Positions 1 through 7,993 are shown, counted from the first letter of the stretch. The stretch is DNA of 64,000 nucleotides from Lihuaxuella thermophila (GCF_900110165.1 NZ_FOCQ01000012.1:1-64000), one strand, 5' to 3'. Notes: generated by a model from the letters alone, not told the origin. Translations and numbers: made by a program.

Positions 1-54
1 TCCTTCAAGCACAATGAACATCTTTTCTTCAGCAGACCACTTTCTTCTAGGCAT
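1..54 (-). CDS. Transposase OrfA-like protein, N-terminal 18 codons only
   Basis: Reading leftward from the ATG at 54, the frame gives MPRRKWSAEEKMFIVLEG and then leaves the window. A short basic start followed by W-S-A-E-E-K is typical of the helix-turn-helix OrfA of IS3-type transposases, so this is probably the start of an insertion-sequence transposase. The upstream GAAAGGGG is a good ribosome binding site. The palindrome at 85-169 lies immediately upstream and would be the end of the element. The family is inferred from 18 residues only. Confidence 0.5.
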   Translation of the reverse strand, partial: MPRRKWSAEEKMFIVLEG

Positions 55-84
55 AAGAAAAACCCCTTTCAACCCTATTCTATA

Positions 85-169
85 ATAACTTAGAGCTTGT
101 CTGGGGTCTTATGGGGTCAGTATAAATCTTATACTGACCCCATAAGACCCCAGACAAGCTCTAAGTTAT
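85..169. repeat. 41-bp perfect inverted repeat (head-to-head IS ends)
   Basis: Arms 85-125 and 129-169 are exact reverse complements separated by only 3 bp (ATC). Similarity continues imperfectly beyond both arms: each side has an AAAGGGG-type ribosome binding site followed by a reading frame containing R-R-K-W (54 leftward, 200 rightward). This looks like two copies of one IS end, or an inverted duplication of an end, abutted head to head. Transcribed, it would form a very strong hairpin. Confidence 0.85.
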
Positions 170-199
170 AATGAAGGGGGACGAAAGGGGTTATTTTTT

Positions 200-331
200 T
201 TGGGCAGGAGAAAATGGACAGTTCGATGGAATGAAAAGCTAAATGAAGTCCATTATGCATCAAAAGTTGTAGAAGTTATGAAACAAGCAGAGAATGAACT
301 AAATGGAGAATTTACACTTGTATTAAAGTAA
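200..331 (+). pseudogene. 43-codon decayed ORF mirroring the IS gene start
   Basis: A TTG-initiated frame begins GRRKWTVRWNEKLNEV and ends at TAA 329-331. Its first residues (RRKW) and its upstream region match the divergent transposase start at 54, so it appears to be the mirror-image end of the duplicated IS region joined to unrelated sequence. After about residue 6 I recognise nothing. It could be a real small gene: it has AAAGGGG upstream (184-190) and a terminator directly after it. Remnant is the safer reading. Confidence 0.35.
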
Positions 332-354
332 GATCAGAAAAAAGATTATTGTGG

Positions 355-390
355 CTGCTGACAAACTAGAGAGTCAGCAGTCTTTTTTTT
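355..390 (+). terminator. Rho-independent terminator
   Basis: Stem CTGCTGAC/GTCAGCAG (355-362 with 373-380), 10-nt loop, then a run of T at 381-390. It closes the short frame at 200-331. Confidence 0.85.
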
Positions 391-865
391 CGAAATCGAT
401 GAATCACGCCTAGCAAAAGGAAACTTACGCTGAGCAACCTAAACGACTTGTACCATAAGTGGGCAACGAGACCCGACTGACTTGCCCACCCTTCGAAGGG
501 CAAAATATCCTCGTAAGTAGGAAAGAAATGGGGAAAGCATAAGTTTGATTATCCTCAACTAAAGAGCTACACTGATTACAAAAACTTTGCAGAAGATATA
601 TTTAAAAATTACGACCGTAAGTTCTATGGATAGATGGATCAGCAAAACTTCCTTTCACGTGAATAAACAAGGTTATCGAATGCATCTAAAAAATGGTTTT
701 TATCTTTTAGATCGGGTAACATGAATTTGAACCCCAAAATTACAGTCGAAAGCCTCTACGACCTTTTCAAAAGTCTGGTCTTATTTAAACCTTCTAACAT
801 GAGTCGAACAAGCTTAACAAAGGGATCAACGAGAAAATATAATCAAGTTAAATTCTTGAGTGGAC
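391..865. other. Gene-poor stretch with a hairpin and a possible gene fragment
   Basis: No intact gene is visible. A hairpin with 8-bp arms GTGGGCAA/TTGCCCAC sits at 459-466 and 482-489. A frame open from 517 to the TAG at 631-633 reads WGKHKFDYPQLKSYTDYKNF and continues to KFYG. This composition (aromatic, Asp/Lys-rich, beginning K-W-G-K-H) resembles the tail domains of contact-dependent or polymorphic toxins, but it lacks a start codon and the rest of a protein. I treat it as debris next to the IS remnant. Confidence 0.3.
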
Positions 866-894
866 TTGAGAATGAAGTTAAGACTATATAAATA
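866..894 (+). promoter_or_regulatory. Sigma-A promoter of the NADAR gene
   Basis: TTGAGA at 866-871 and TAAATA at 889-894 with a 17-bp spacer, about 48 bp before the start codon at 942. Confidence 0.5.
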
Positions 895-941
895 TTTTAC
901 AATCCGATTGGATAACAATAGAAATTGAGGAGAGGTCTGAA

Positions 942-1388
942 ATGGCGATCTATTTTTACCGGACAAATGAAGAATACGGATGCTTTTCGAATTTTTCTCC
1001 TCACCCATTTGAATTAGATGGAAAGCGTTGGCCGACCAGTGAACACTATTTTCAAGCGCAAAAATTTGTTACGACAGCTCCGGAGTATGCGGAGAAGATC
1101 CGAACTACAGTTTCCCCGATGACCGCTGCAAAACTTGGAAGATCGAGAAAGGTTCCGATACGACCCGATTGGGAAGAAGTTAAAGATGATGTGATGAGGC
1201 GGGCTGTTCTACATAAATTCAAGTCTAATCCCGAGATTCAACAAATTTTGTTAGCGACAGGAGATGAAGAAATTATAGAAAAAACGACCAACGATTATTA
1301 TTGGGGTTGTGGTCTCGATGGGACCGGGAAAAATATGCTGGGCACAATTTTAATGGAAGTTAGAAAACAGTTACGTCAGGAGAAGTGA
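942..1388 (+). CDS. NADAR-family protein (YbiA-like)
   Basis: 148 aa. Begins MAIYFYRTNEEYGCFSNFSP; the FSNFSPHPFELDGKRWPTSEH block (residues 15-35) and the closing YWGCGLDGTGKNMLG block are the hallmark of the NADAR family (E. coli YbiA, RibX), cytosolic enzymes of about 150 aa linked to N-glycosidic bond cleavage in riboflavin-pathway intermediates or ADP-ribose chemistry. The length is normal and nothing key seems missing. The start is supported by GAGGAGAG 11 bp upstream. It is a single-gene unit between a promoter (866-894) and a terminator (1494-1534). The neighbourhood is IS debris, so acquisition by transfer is possible. The substrate cannot be told from sequence. Confidence 0.85.
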   Translation: MAIYFYRTNEEYGCFSNFSPHPFELDGKRWPTSEHYFQAQKFVTTAPEYAEKIRTTVSPMTAAKLGRSRKVPIRPDWEEVKDDVMRRAVLHKFKSNPEIQQILLATGDEEIIEKTTNDYYWGCGLDGTGKNMLGTILMEVRKQLRQEK

Positions 1389-1493
1389 ATGATTGAGATC
1401 GTTTAAGTACCATTCTATTAAAGAGACATTCATATGGTGGTTTCCTAACTTACTCACCAATCACACCCTGACCTACGAATAATGGCCGGAAGG

Positions 1494-1534
1494 AAAAAAC
1501 CTTAAGAAGTGATGATCATTTCTTAAGGTTTTTT
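1494..1534. terminator. Bidirectional terminator
   Basis: Perfect 15-bp stem 1494-1508/1520-1534 (AAAAAACCTTAAGAA and its complement) with an 11-nt loop. The A-run on one side and T-run on the other allow use from both strands, serving the NADAR gene and the convergent LysR gene. Confidence 0.9.
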
Positions 1535-1638
1535 TCATCGGTCTCCATCAGATGTGGCAGATTGAACACTCCAACTACCTCATCCCCATCCTGAACCAGG
1601 TTTCCTCTTGATCGCAACGATCCCCATGTGCTACCCGA

Positions 1639-2538
1639 TCAATGAGATGCATGGTTGCTATCTACTTCTCCCTTCACCCAAGCGACTGCGGTTTCCCAAA
1701 ACTTCTTCGCCGCTGGGGAGAGGCTGTCCGATGAAGGGGCGGCGATGCCGATCGTTCGGTAGATTTCTTCACCCAGCAACACAAAGTGAACGTGTTCCAG
1801 TTCGTTTGGCAGAGTCATTTCCGGCAAAATGCTGGCACCCAGCCCCGCTTGCACCATCGCCACAATGGTGTGATCATCTTCGATTTCAAAACGGATGCGC
1901 GGTTTTAAATTTTTTTCGTTGAACAACCTGTAAATATGGATATCGCATCCTTTTTTTGGCATGATAAACGGGACTTCCGCAAGCTGTTCGATGGAAGGGG
2001 AAGGATGACGGTGAAGCGGATGTCCTTGGGGCAGAAGAAGAACCAGCCGATCGTTTTTCAATCTTTCCGTGTGAACCTCCGTTTCCTTCATGGGGAAAGG
2101 GATAAAACCGAGATCGACGGCGCCGGTGCGGATCCATTTTTCCACCTCCTCATATCCCCCTTCGCGCAATTCCACTTCAATGGACGGGTATTGGCTTTGA
2201 TACTGTTTCAGGATCGAAGGCAGCCACTTTGCGGAGACACTGGGAAAGGTGCCCACCCGCACCGTGCCGGTTTGGAGTCCGGTGATGCTGGCCGCTTCTT
2301 GCTTTATTTGTTCTTTCAACCGGAAAATCTGGTGGATATAGGGAAGGATTCGTTTCCCGTCCGGGGTGATCCGGATGCCCGAACGGTTGCGCTGGATCAA
2401 GCGAAACCCCAATTCGGATTCAAGGCCGGCAATCGCATGGCTGACGGCGGATTGCGATAATCCGATTTCTTCCCCGGCTTTGGTGAAGCTCCCTGTTTGC
2501 ACGATTTTCAGGAAGACCTCCATTTGGGTGAATGTCAT
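1639..2538 (-). CDS. LysR-family transcriptional regulator
   Basis: 299 aa from the ATG at 2538 (MTFTQMEVFLKIVQTGSFTK). An N-terminal winged HTH (residues 1-60, with GSFTKAGEEIGLSQSAVSHA) is followed by a LysR substrate-binding domain (about 88-290). An in-frame ATG at 2553 gives 5 extra residues, but the codons between the two ATGs contain the Shine-Dalgarno sequence AGGGAGGA, so 2538 is the better start. It is divergent from the PhzF-like gene at 2664, the classic arrangement for a LysR regulator controlling its neighbour. The inducer is unknown. Confidence 0.85.
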   Translation of the reverse strand: MTFTQMEVFLKIVQTGSFTKAGEEIGLSQSAVSHAIAGLESELGFRLIQRNRSGIRITPDGKRILPYIHQIFRLKEQIKQEAASITGLQTGTVRVGTFPSVSAKWLPSILKQYQSQYPSIEVELREGGYEEVEKWIRTGAVDLGFIPFPMKETEVHTERLKNDRLVLLLPQGHPLHRHPSPSIEQLAEVPFIMPKKGCDIHIYRLFNEKNLKPRIRFEIEDDHTIVAMVQAGLGASILPEMTLPNELEHVHFVLLGEEIYRTIGIAAPSSDSLSPAAKKFWETAVAWVKGEVDSNHASH

Positions 2539-2663
2539 CCGTTCCTCCCTCATTTCCTTTGATTCGTTTTATTCATGTTTATTATTATAACAATTCATTT
2601 TACTAATGCTAAGAATGGCGTTAATCTGGAATTGAGCCTTCCTCATATGAAAGGAGAATGGAT

Positions 2664-3581
2664 ATGGCGAGCTTGAAATATATTTTGCTCGATGTGTTCA
2701 CCAATCAAAGGTTCGGCGGGAATCCCCTGGCTGTATTTGAAGAAAAGAAGTCATTGGATTCCGGGCTGATGCAAAAAATCGCCAATGAATTGAATTTGTC
2801 CGAAACGGTTTTTATTTTTCCGCCCGGCGACCAGGCGAAAAAGAAAAAAATACGCATTTTCACACCGCAGATCGAATTGCCCGTCGCGGGCCATCCCACA
2901 GTGGGAACCGCATTTTTACTGGCATCTGAAAATTGGATCGAGACGGCGGAAGGCGCCAATGAGTGGATATTGGAAGAAGAAGTGGGCGACATTCACGTGA
3001 TCGTTCATAAAGAGCAAGGCAAGATTACGAGGGCGGAAATGAAACAGCCGATTCCCGCATTCGGCGATGTGTATGCCGATCGGCAGAAAGCCGCCGATCT
3101 GCTTTCCCTTTCCGCCGACGACCTGGCAGAGGGTTTGCCCGTCCAGACGGTTTCATCCGGCGTGCCGTTCCTGTATATTCCCGTCCGGACGCTGGATGCG
3201 ATGAAACGGATCAAATTCCGCAACGATGTCTGGAAACAATCGTTTGCCGGTCATCCCGACACGCAGCATATTTTTGCCTTCACACTGGAAACGGTCCACC
3301 CCGGTTCAACGGTGCATGGGCGCATGTTCGCACCCGCCATGGGAATCGCGGAAGACCCCGCCACCGGAAATGCGAGCGGCCCTCTGGGTGCTTATCTGAT
3401 CGAACATTCCCTTCTCACCCCGAATGAAAACGGGATCTATACTATCCGCAGTGAACAGGGGATCGAAATGGGCCGTCCCAGTTTCATTGATATTACGATC
3501 AAAAAATCGGGAGATGTGTACGAAGAAGTGAAAATCGGCGGTTCCTGCGTGAAGGTGGGAGAAGGAAGAATATTTGTGTAA
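2664..3581 (+). CDS. PhzF-family isomerase/epimerase
   Basis: 305 aa from ATG 2664 (an ATG at 2658 is only 2 nt from the AAAGGAG site, so the later one is preferred). PhzF fold: N-terminal YILLDVFTNQRFGGNPLAVF, the catalytic-type glutamate in NLSETVF (near residue 44), the ELPVAGHPTVGTAF loop, and the second-half signature EDPATGNASGPLGAYL. Family members are cytosolic homodimers that isomerise or epimerise small substrates (PhzF acts on 2,3-dihydro-3-hydroxyanthranilate). No other phenazine gene is present, so the true substrate is open. It is probably controlled by the divergent LysR gene and ends at the terminator 3685-3720. Confidence 0.88.
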   Translation: MASLKYILLDVFTNQRFGGNPLAVFEEKKSLDSGLMQKIANELNLSETVFIFPPGDQAKKKKIRIFTPQIELPVAGHPTVGTAFLLASENWIETAEGANEWILEEEVGDIHVIVHKEQGKITRAEMKQPIPAFGDVYADRQKAADLLSLSADDLAEGLPVQTVSSGVPFLYIPVRTLDAMKRIKFRNDVWKQSFAGHPDTQHIFAFTLETVHPGSTVHGRMFAPAMGIAEDPATGNASGPLGAYLIEHSLLTPNENGIYTIRSEQGIEMGRPSFIDITIKKSGDVYEEVKIGGSCVKVGEGRIFV

Positions 3582-3684
3582 CAGCCGTTTCACACAAGAT
3601 TCGGCCGGGCACGTAAGCCATTGGATGTTTTTTTCGGTTCGCTTCTCGATCCTCCTCCAAGACAGCGAAAATGACGCTTTCCAC

Positions 3685-3720
3685 AAAAAAACCCCTCCAT
3701 ACCTGTTGGAGGGGTTTTTT
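3685..3720. terminator. Bidirectional terminator
   Basis: Stem AAAAAACCCCTCCA with its complement at 3707-3720, with A- and T-runs on the two sides; shared by the PhzF-like gene (+) and the membrane protein gene (-). Confidence 0.9.
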
Positions 3721-3747
3721 CTGTACGGTGAAGGTGATTCACTGAGA

Positions 3748-4248
3748 TCAATGCGCACCATTGGTTACATTTTTTTCTTTCGCTGCCCGGAGTGCCATCC
3801 ATGCCAATACATAGATCCCTGCGATGACTCCCAGCCTGCCCCAGCTGTACAGGATCCACATCCGGGCACGTTCTGCTAAATCGGGGGAGAACGTTCCTTC
3901 CGGCGGCGTGGTGGAGAAAACGCCCAATTCAGGAATGAAATACAGGAACGTAGGAATTCGTAAGATCATGTATAAGCCGATGATCCCCCATATGAGATTC
4001 CTTCGTTTCCGGTCTTTCCAGCACAAGATCAGGGCGAGCAGAATCATCCCCTGAGCGGCGAAGTGGTGGGGAGCCCAAAAAATTCCCGGCTCCAGACCCA
4101 GATCTCCTTGCAACAGGGCAAAAGATGCAGGGGGTGAAGCACTCCATTTCGGGGCAAAGACCATCAATTCGTAAATGCCTCCCCCTATTTCAATACCGAC
4201 CAGTGTGATGATCGCGATGAGTACAAAATGGGTGAATTTCTTTTTCAT
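3748..4248 (-). CDS. Uncharacterised membrane protein, four or five TM segments
   Basis: 166 aa starting MKKKFTHFVLIAIITLVGIE at 4248. That ATG is preceded by GGGAGG at a good distance, while the upstream ATG at 4299 is not. Hydrophobic segments are near residues 7-28, 60-80, 85-105 and 130-155. An exoplasmic Trp/Pro-rich stretch (FAPKWSASPPASFALLQ) follows TM1. I do not recognise a named family. It stands alone, convergent to the PhzF-like gene and divergent from the envelope-stress operon. Confidence 0.7.
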   Translation of the reverse strand: MKKKFTHFVLIAIITLVGIEIGGGIYELMVFAPKWSASPPASFALLQGDLGLEPGIFWAPHHFAAQGMILLALILCWKDRKRRNLIWGIIGLYMILRIPTFLYFIPELGVFSTTPPEGTFSPDLAERARMWILYSWGRLGVIAGIYVLAWMALRAAKEKNVTNGAH

Positions 4249-4458
4249 TCCGCATGCCTCCCAATTTTCTGTTATTTTTTCTTCATCCTCACTGTACAAA
4301 ATGGAAGATCGTCCCTTCTACGGACAAAGGTAGCTTTTATGGCTGGACTTTGGTGAAGAAAAAAGATTGGACCAAAGTCGAATGGAAAGCCAAACTTAAG
4401 GACGTATTCAATCCATAGCGTTTTTGATAACTTATCCTTAAATAAAAGAAAGGAAGGG
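4249..4458. other. Intergenic region with inverted repeat and an open fragment
   Basis: GACTTTGGT (4346-4354) and ACCAAAGTC (4371-4379) form an inverted repeat upstream of the operon that begins at 4459. The + strand is open without a start codon from 4281 to TAG 4416-4418 and reads like coding sequence (KKKDWTKVEWKAKLKDVFNP at the end), so a gene fragment is possible. The repeat could be a regulator site or belong to that fragment. Confidence 0.35.
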
Positions 4459-4725
4459 ATGGCCGTGAAACTGACGATCCAGCTCATGATTGGAGCAGTA
4501 TTGATAATCTTTGGTGCATGGGCTTTTTTGGGGAATGAGGGAGGAAGTGATGCATTCGGCTTTTTGTTTTACCTCTTGTCCATCGGTCTGATCTATGCGG
4601 GAGGAAGCCTGCTCATAAAAGGAAAAACGACCGGTAAAAAAGGATGGGGCCTGCTTTTTTTGGTCGGCGGGCTGGCATTGATGATGAATTGGATTCCGAT
4701 TTTCTTTCATTATCTTTCGAAATGA
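4459..4725 (+). CDS. Small membrane protein, first gene of the lia-like operon
   Basis: 88 aa with three hydrophobic segments (about 8-25, 33-53, 63-82) separated by short charged loops (GKTTGKKG). The start is ATG 4459 behind AAAGGAAGGG; a GTG at 4465 is equally spaced and possible. The gene occupies the place of liaI in Bacillus, where LiaI is a small inducible membrane anchor for LiaH, but sequence identity to LiaI is not evident and no LiaH (PspA-type) gene follows. It is probably co-transcribed with 4762-7993 and is plausibly part of envelope-stress sensing. The assignment rests on position. Confidence 0.65.
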   Translation: MAVKLTIQLMIGAVLIIFGAWAFLGNEGGSDAFGFLFYLLSIGLIYAGGSLLIKGKTTGKKGWGLLFLVGGLALMMNWIPIFFHYLSK

Positions 4726-4761
4726 AACAGTTCAATACCGATTGAAGGGGAAGAACCGGAT

Positions 4762-5625
4762 ATGAGACGAACGATGGGAATCTTGTTTTTGGTTTGTGGG
4801 GGTCTTCTATTGATCACGACCATGGCCGGTTTGGGGATCGGACCCTGGTTGTTTTCGGGGACGCACGCAAAAACATCATCCATCGACCATGTACAGGAGA
4901 TTCGGATTGATTCGCCTGTGGATGTCAAAATGATCCCGGAAGACCGCAGGGATGTGAAGGCGGTCCTTCAAGGAGAGGAAAGTGAATTGATCTCTTTGCA
5001 AATGTCCCGGAAGCAGAATCAGCTGCAAATATCATTGAGGGAAAAATGGATGTACTGGTTGTTTCATACGGGGAAATCCAGGCTGGATCTCTATGTTCCC
5101 CGGCAGTACAACAAAGATGTAACGCTGGAAGGTTACGGAAATATTCAGATCTCAGGAAGCAAGCCAAGAAAATGGACGCTCACGGGCCTGAACGTGACCT
5201 TGCAAGACGGAAACAGCGATATTCAAAACCTGCAAGTCCATTCTTTTGACTATCAACATCGCACCGGAAATGTCCGGCTGCAGGAATTTCGTTCCGATCA
5301 GGCATCCATGACTGTCGGAACAGGGGATGTAAACATCGCCCGCTTTTCAGGGGCATTAAAGGTGAAGCTGGGGACAGGAAATCTGCGCGCGCAATTGGAA
5401 CATGTACAAGACGCAGTTACGACGGAAGTCGAAAAAGGGGATACCTGGATTGATTTGACAGAGGAGATACCTTTTCGAATCCATGCGGTTACCAACCAGG
5501 GAACGGCCGAGTGCGATTATCCCATTCAGGGAAGCAAAACAAGCAAGCAGATCCAAGGTGCTTATAAAAAAGGAACCGTTCAACTCCATCACCAAACAAA
5601 TAAAGGAAATATTCGCATTCATTGA
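4762..5625 (+). CDS. liaG: LiaG-like membrane-anchored beta-strand repeat protein (DUF4097 type)
   Basis: 287 aa. One N-terminal TM segment (residues 5-27), then an extracytoplasmic region of short alternating beta strands with repeated G-x-G-N/D-V/I motifs (GTGDVNIA, GTGNLRAQ, NKGNIRIH at the C-terminus), as in DUF4097/LiaG beta-helix proteins. B. subtilis LiaG has the same topology and about the same length. It lies between the small membrane protein and the LiaF-like gene with short gaps, consistent with one transcript. Its biochemical role is unknown even in model species. Confidence 0.7.
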   Translation: MRRTMGILFLVCGGLLLITTMAGLGIGPWLFSGTHAKTSSIDHVQEIRIDSPVDVKMIPEDRRDVKAVLQGEESELISLQMSRKQNQLQISLREKWMYWLFHTGKSRLDLYVPRQYNKDVTLEGYGNIQISGSKPRKWTLTGLNVTLQDGNSDIQNLQVHSFDYQHRTGNVRLQEFRSDQASMTVGTGDVNIARFSGALKVKLGTGNLRAQLEHVQDAVTTEVEKGDTWIDLTEEIPFRIHAVTNQGTAECDYPIQGSKTSKQIQGAYKKGTVQLHHQTNKGNIRIH

Positions 5626-5646
5626 TGCTCGTAAGGAGGGCGAAAT

Positions 5647-6306
5647 GTGCACCTTTCATTCAAACAGCAGCTGGCGGTCATCGCCATTGTGATCAGTATC
5701 AATCTCTGCCTTTACCTGATCATTGAAGATGCGCTCTTTCTGGTGTTTACTCTGTTTCTCCCCATCGCTCTCCTGTTTTTTATGGGCCGTCAAGTTCGGA
5801 TGGGAGGGTTCATTTTACTTTGCGCCCTGTTTTTTTACTTTCCGGTCCTGTTTCGGCTCTGTCTGGCGTTGCTGTTACTCTGGTTGGGGTACCGGTGTCT
5901 TCGGGGAGAGAAGGGAGACTCTGGAACTCATTTACAGATCAGCCGGATCTGTCCCGCACTGTATGCCAGCCATTCACTGCTGCATCAACCATTTGAAATG
6001 AAAGATGCCATTTGGGCATGGGTGGCAGGCGAAATCCAGATCGACCTGTCCCAGGCGATTCTCTGGGAAGGGGAAAATACCATTGTGGTGAGCGGATTGA
6101 TGGGCGATGTAAATATCTATGTTCCATCTGATTTGGAAGTTTCCGTATCCACATCGGTCGTGTTCGGTCAGGTAAAACTGTTTGGAGAAAAAGTTGAAAA
6201 AACAGTCCGTACCCATGTTCAAACCGAAGCATACCCCCGGTCGTCAAGAAAAGTAAAAATCTGCCTCTCATTTCTGTTTGGCGATGTTGATGTGAGATAT
6301 CTATGA
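5647..6306 (+). CDS. liaF: LiaF-like inhibitor of the envelope-stress two-component system
   Basis: 219 aa starting at GTG 5647 behind AAGGAGGG. Four or five hydrophobic segments occupy residues 10-95, followed by a C-terminal beta-rich domain (about 128-219) with WEGENTIVVSGLMGDVNIYVPSDLEV and FLFGDVDVRYL, the LiaF C-terminal domain signature. LiaF proteins hold the histidine kinase LiaS inactive until cell-wall antibiotics or other envelope stress release it. The stop codon overlaps the liaS start (ATGA), implying translational coupling. Confidence 0.82.
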   Translation: MHLSFKQQLAVIAIVISINLCLYLIIEDALFLVFTLFLPIALLFFMGRQVRMGGFILLCALFFYFPVLFRLCLALLLLWLGYRCLRGEKGDSGTHLQISRICPALYASHSLLHQPFEMKDAIWAWVAGEIQIDLSQAILWEGENTIVVSGLMGDVNIYVPSDLEVSVSTSVVFGQVKLFGEKVEKTVRTHVQTEAYPRSSRKVKICLSFLFGDVDVRYL

Positions 6307-7364
6307 AAAAAGAGCGAAAAACAAGCGTGATCGGGTTAATGGTCCAAGTGGCCGTTCTGGTGGCTGCCGTTGTTACGCTTTTGGTCCTGTTCATGATGTT
6401 TCACGCTTATCCATTGACCATGCGTGTTCTCTTGGCAATGGAGTGGCTGAATCTGCCGGTATTTATCTGGATCGTGGGCAGTGCGGTTGCTGCCGGAGTC
6501 ATGGTTGGGCTGAGTTATGGATATGGCTTGAAAAAGCGCTTAACATCGCTGATTCATCTGATAAATACATTGAAACAAGGCCGGTTCCATGAACCGTTTC
6601 CGGCTTTGGGCAATGATGAGATCGGGCAGATCGGCGTATATCTGCGTCAGCTGGCGGTTCATCTAAAAAAACAAGTCGTCTCTTTACAACAGTTAAGTTC
6701 GGAAAAAGCAGAGTGGAAGAATCAAGCGAAGAGGGAGGCCATCTTCGAAGAACGGCAGCGTCTGGCCAGGGAACTCCATGACGCAGTCAGTCAGCAATTG
6801 TTTGCGTTGTCGATGATGCTGGCGGCAATGGAACGGAACGGGCAACTGCCGGAAAAGGAGAGAGCGCGAATCTCCATGATGAAGAAAATGGCCCTGGATA
6901 CACAAAAAGAGATGCGTGCCCTGTTACTCCATTTGCGTCCTGTTTCCTTAGAAGGGCAAACGTTGACGGAAGGATTGGAAAAGTTGTTTCGGGAATATTC
7001 AGCCAAAAGATGGATGGATATTGACTGGGAGATTGACCCGTTACCTGCGTTGTCCAAAGGGATGGAGGACCATTTATTTCGGATCGTGCAGGAAGGTCTG
7101 TCCAATGTCCTTCGCCATGCGGAAGCAAGTAAGCTCCGGGTCTATCTGAAATACAGAGACCAACAATTATCTTTAAGACTCATGGACAATGGAAAGGGGT
7201 TTGATGTAGAAAGGATGAAAAACACCTCATATGGATTGCGATCCATCGAAGAGCGGACCCATGAAATGGGAGGCGTTCTCAAGCTGATCTCCTTGCCGGG
7301 GAAAGGAACGCAGATCGAGATCAAAGTGCCGATCATCGAACAGAAGGGGCAGATCGAATCATGA
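6303..7364 (+). CDS. liaS: LiaS-like sensor histidine kinase
   Basis: 353 aa. Two TM helices (about 12-35 and 48-72) with a very short extracytoplasmic loop (the intramembrane-sensing type), a HAMP region (75-125), a HisKA_3 dimerisation helix with the phospho-acceptor His in RLARELHDAVSQQLFAL (near 158), and an HATPase_c domain with N-box GLSNVLRHAEAS and G-boxes DNGKGFD and YGLRSIEER. These are all the features of the NarL-type kinase LiaS/VraS, which phosphorylates LiaR/VraR after cell-wall damage. Overlapping start and stop codons with both neighbours show it is part of a three-gene module. Confidence 0.88.
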   Translation: MKKERKTSVIGLMVQVAVLVAAVVTLLVLFMMFHAYPLTMRVLLAMEWLNLPVFIWIVGSAVAAGVMVGLSYGYGLKKRLTSLIHLINTLKQGRFHEPFPALGNDEIGQIGVYLRQLAVHLKKQVVSLQQLSSEKAEWKNQAKREAIFEERQRLARELHDAVSQQLFALSMMLAAMERNGQLPEKERARISMMKKMALDTQKEMRALLLHLRPVSLEGQTLTEGLEKLFREYSAKRWMDIDWEIDPLPALSKGMEDHLFRIVQEGLSNVLRHAEASKLRVYLKYRDQQLSLRLMDNGKGFDVERMKNTSYGLRSIEERTHEMGGVLKLISLPGKGTQIEIKVPIIEQKGQIES

Positions 7365-7993
7365 TTCGTGTATTGATTGTCGATGATCACTCGATGATTC
7401 GCTTGGGACTGGCGGCTTATCTGGAACAGGAACCGGAGATTGAGATCGTGGGAGAAGCGGCAAATGGACGGGAAGCGGTAGAACTGAGCCAACAGCTCAC
7501 ACCGGATGTGATTTTGATGGATTTAGTCATGGACGGGGTGGATGGAATCGCGGCAACACGAGAGATTGTGAACAAAAACCACCGGATAAAAATTATTGTA
7601 TTGACCAGCTTTCAGGATGAGGAGAAAGTGCATCAAGCGATTGAGGCAGGTGCATTCAGTTATTTGTTGAAAACATCGGAGCCGGACCGGATTGTTGCGG
7701 CCATCCGCGCCGCAGTGAAAGGACAATCGATCCTTGAAGAATCGATTACAGGGAAAGTGTTGTCCGGATTGCGCCGTTCAAAAGAACCGAAACCCCATCA
7801 CCATTTAACCCCCCGGGAGATGGAGGTCCTGAAACAGATTGCCAAAGGGAAAAACAACCAGCAGATTGCGGATGAATTATACATCACAGTGAAGACAGTC
7901 AAAGCCCATATTACCCAGATTCTGTTGATATTGGGGGTAGCCGATCGGACCCAGGCGGCCATCTACGCTCACCGGAACCGGTTGGTCGATTAG
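7361..7993 (+). CDS. liaR: LiaR-like response regulator (NarL/LuxR type)
   Basis: 210 aa. Receiver domain residues 1-120 with the acidic pocket DDH (9-11), phospho-acceptor Asp in PDVILMDLVMDG (near 54), conserved Thr and Lys (LTSF, LLKTSE). LuxR-type HTH at 145-205 (LTPREMEVLKQIAKGKNNQQIADELYITVKTVKAH). It starts inside the liaS stop (ATGA). In Bacillus LiaR activates its own operon; here the likely target is the promoter region before 4459. No recognisable terminator follows within 100 bp. Confidence 0.9.
   Translation: MIRVLIVDDHSMIRLGLAAYLEQEPEIEIVGEAANGREAVELSQQLTPDVILMDLVMDGVDGIAATREIVNKNHRIKIIVLTSFQDEEKVHQAIEAGAFSYLLKTSEPDRIVAAIRAAVKGQSILEESITGKVLSGLRRSKEPKPHHHLTPREMEVLKQIAKGKNNQQIADELYITVKTVKAHITQILLILGVADRTQAAIYAHRNRLVD

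Noticed and set aside
826-1008. Minus-strand frame of 60 codons overlapping the NADAR start
   Set aside because: No ribosome binding site, covers the NADAR promoter and start, and has no recognisable domain.
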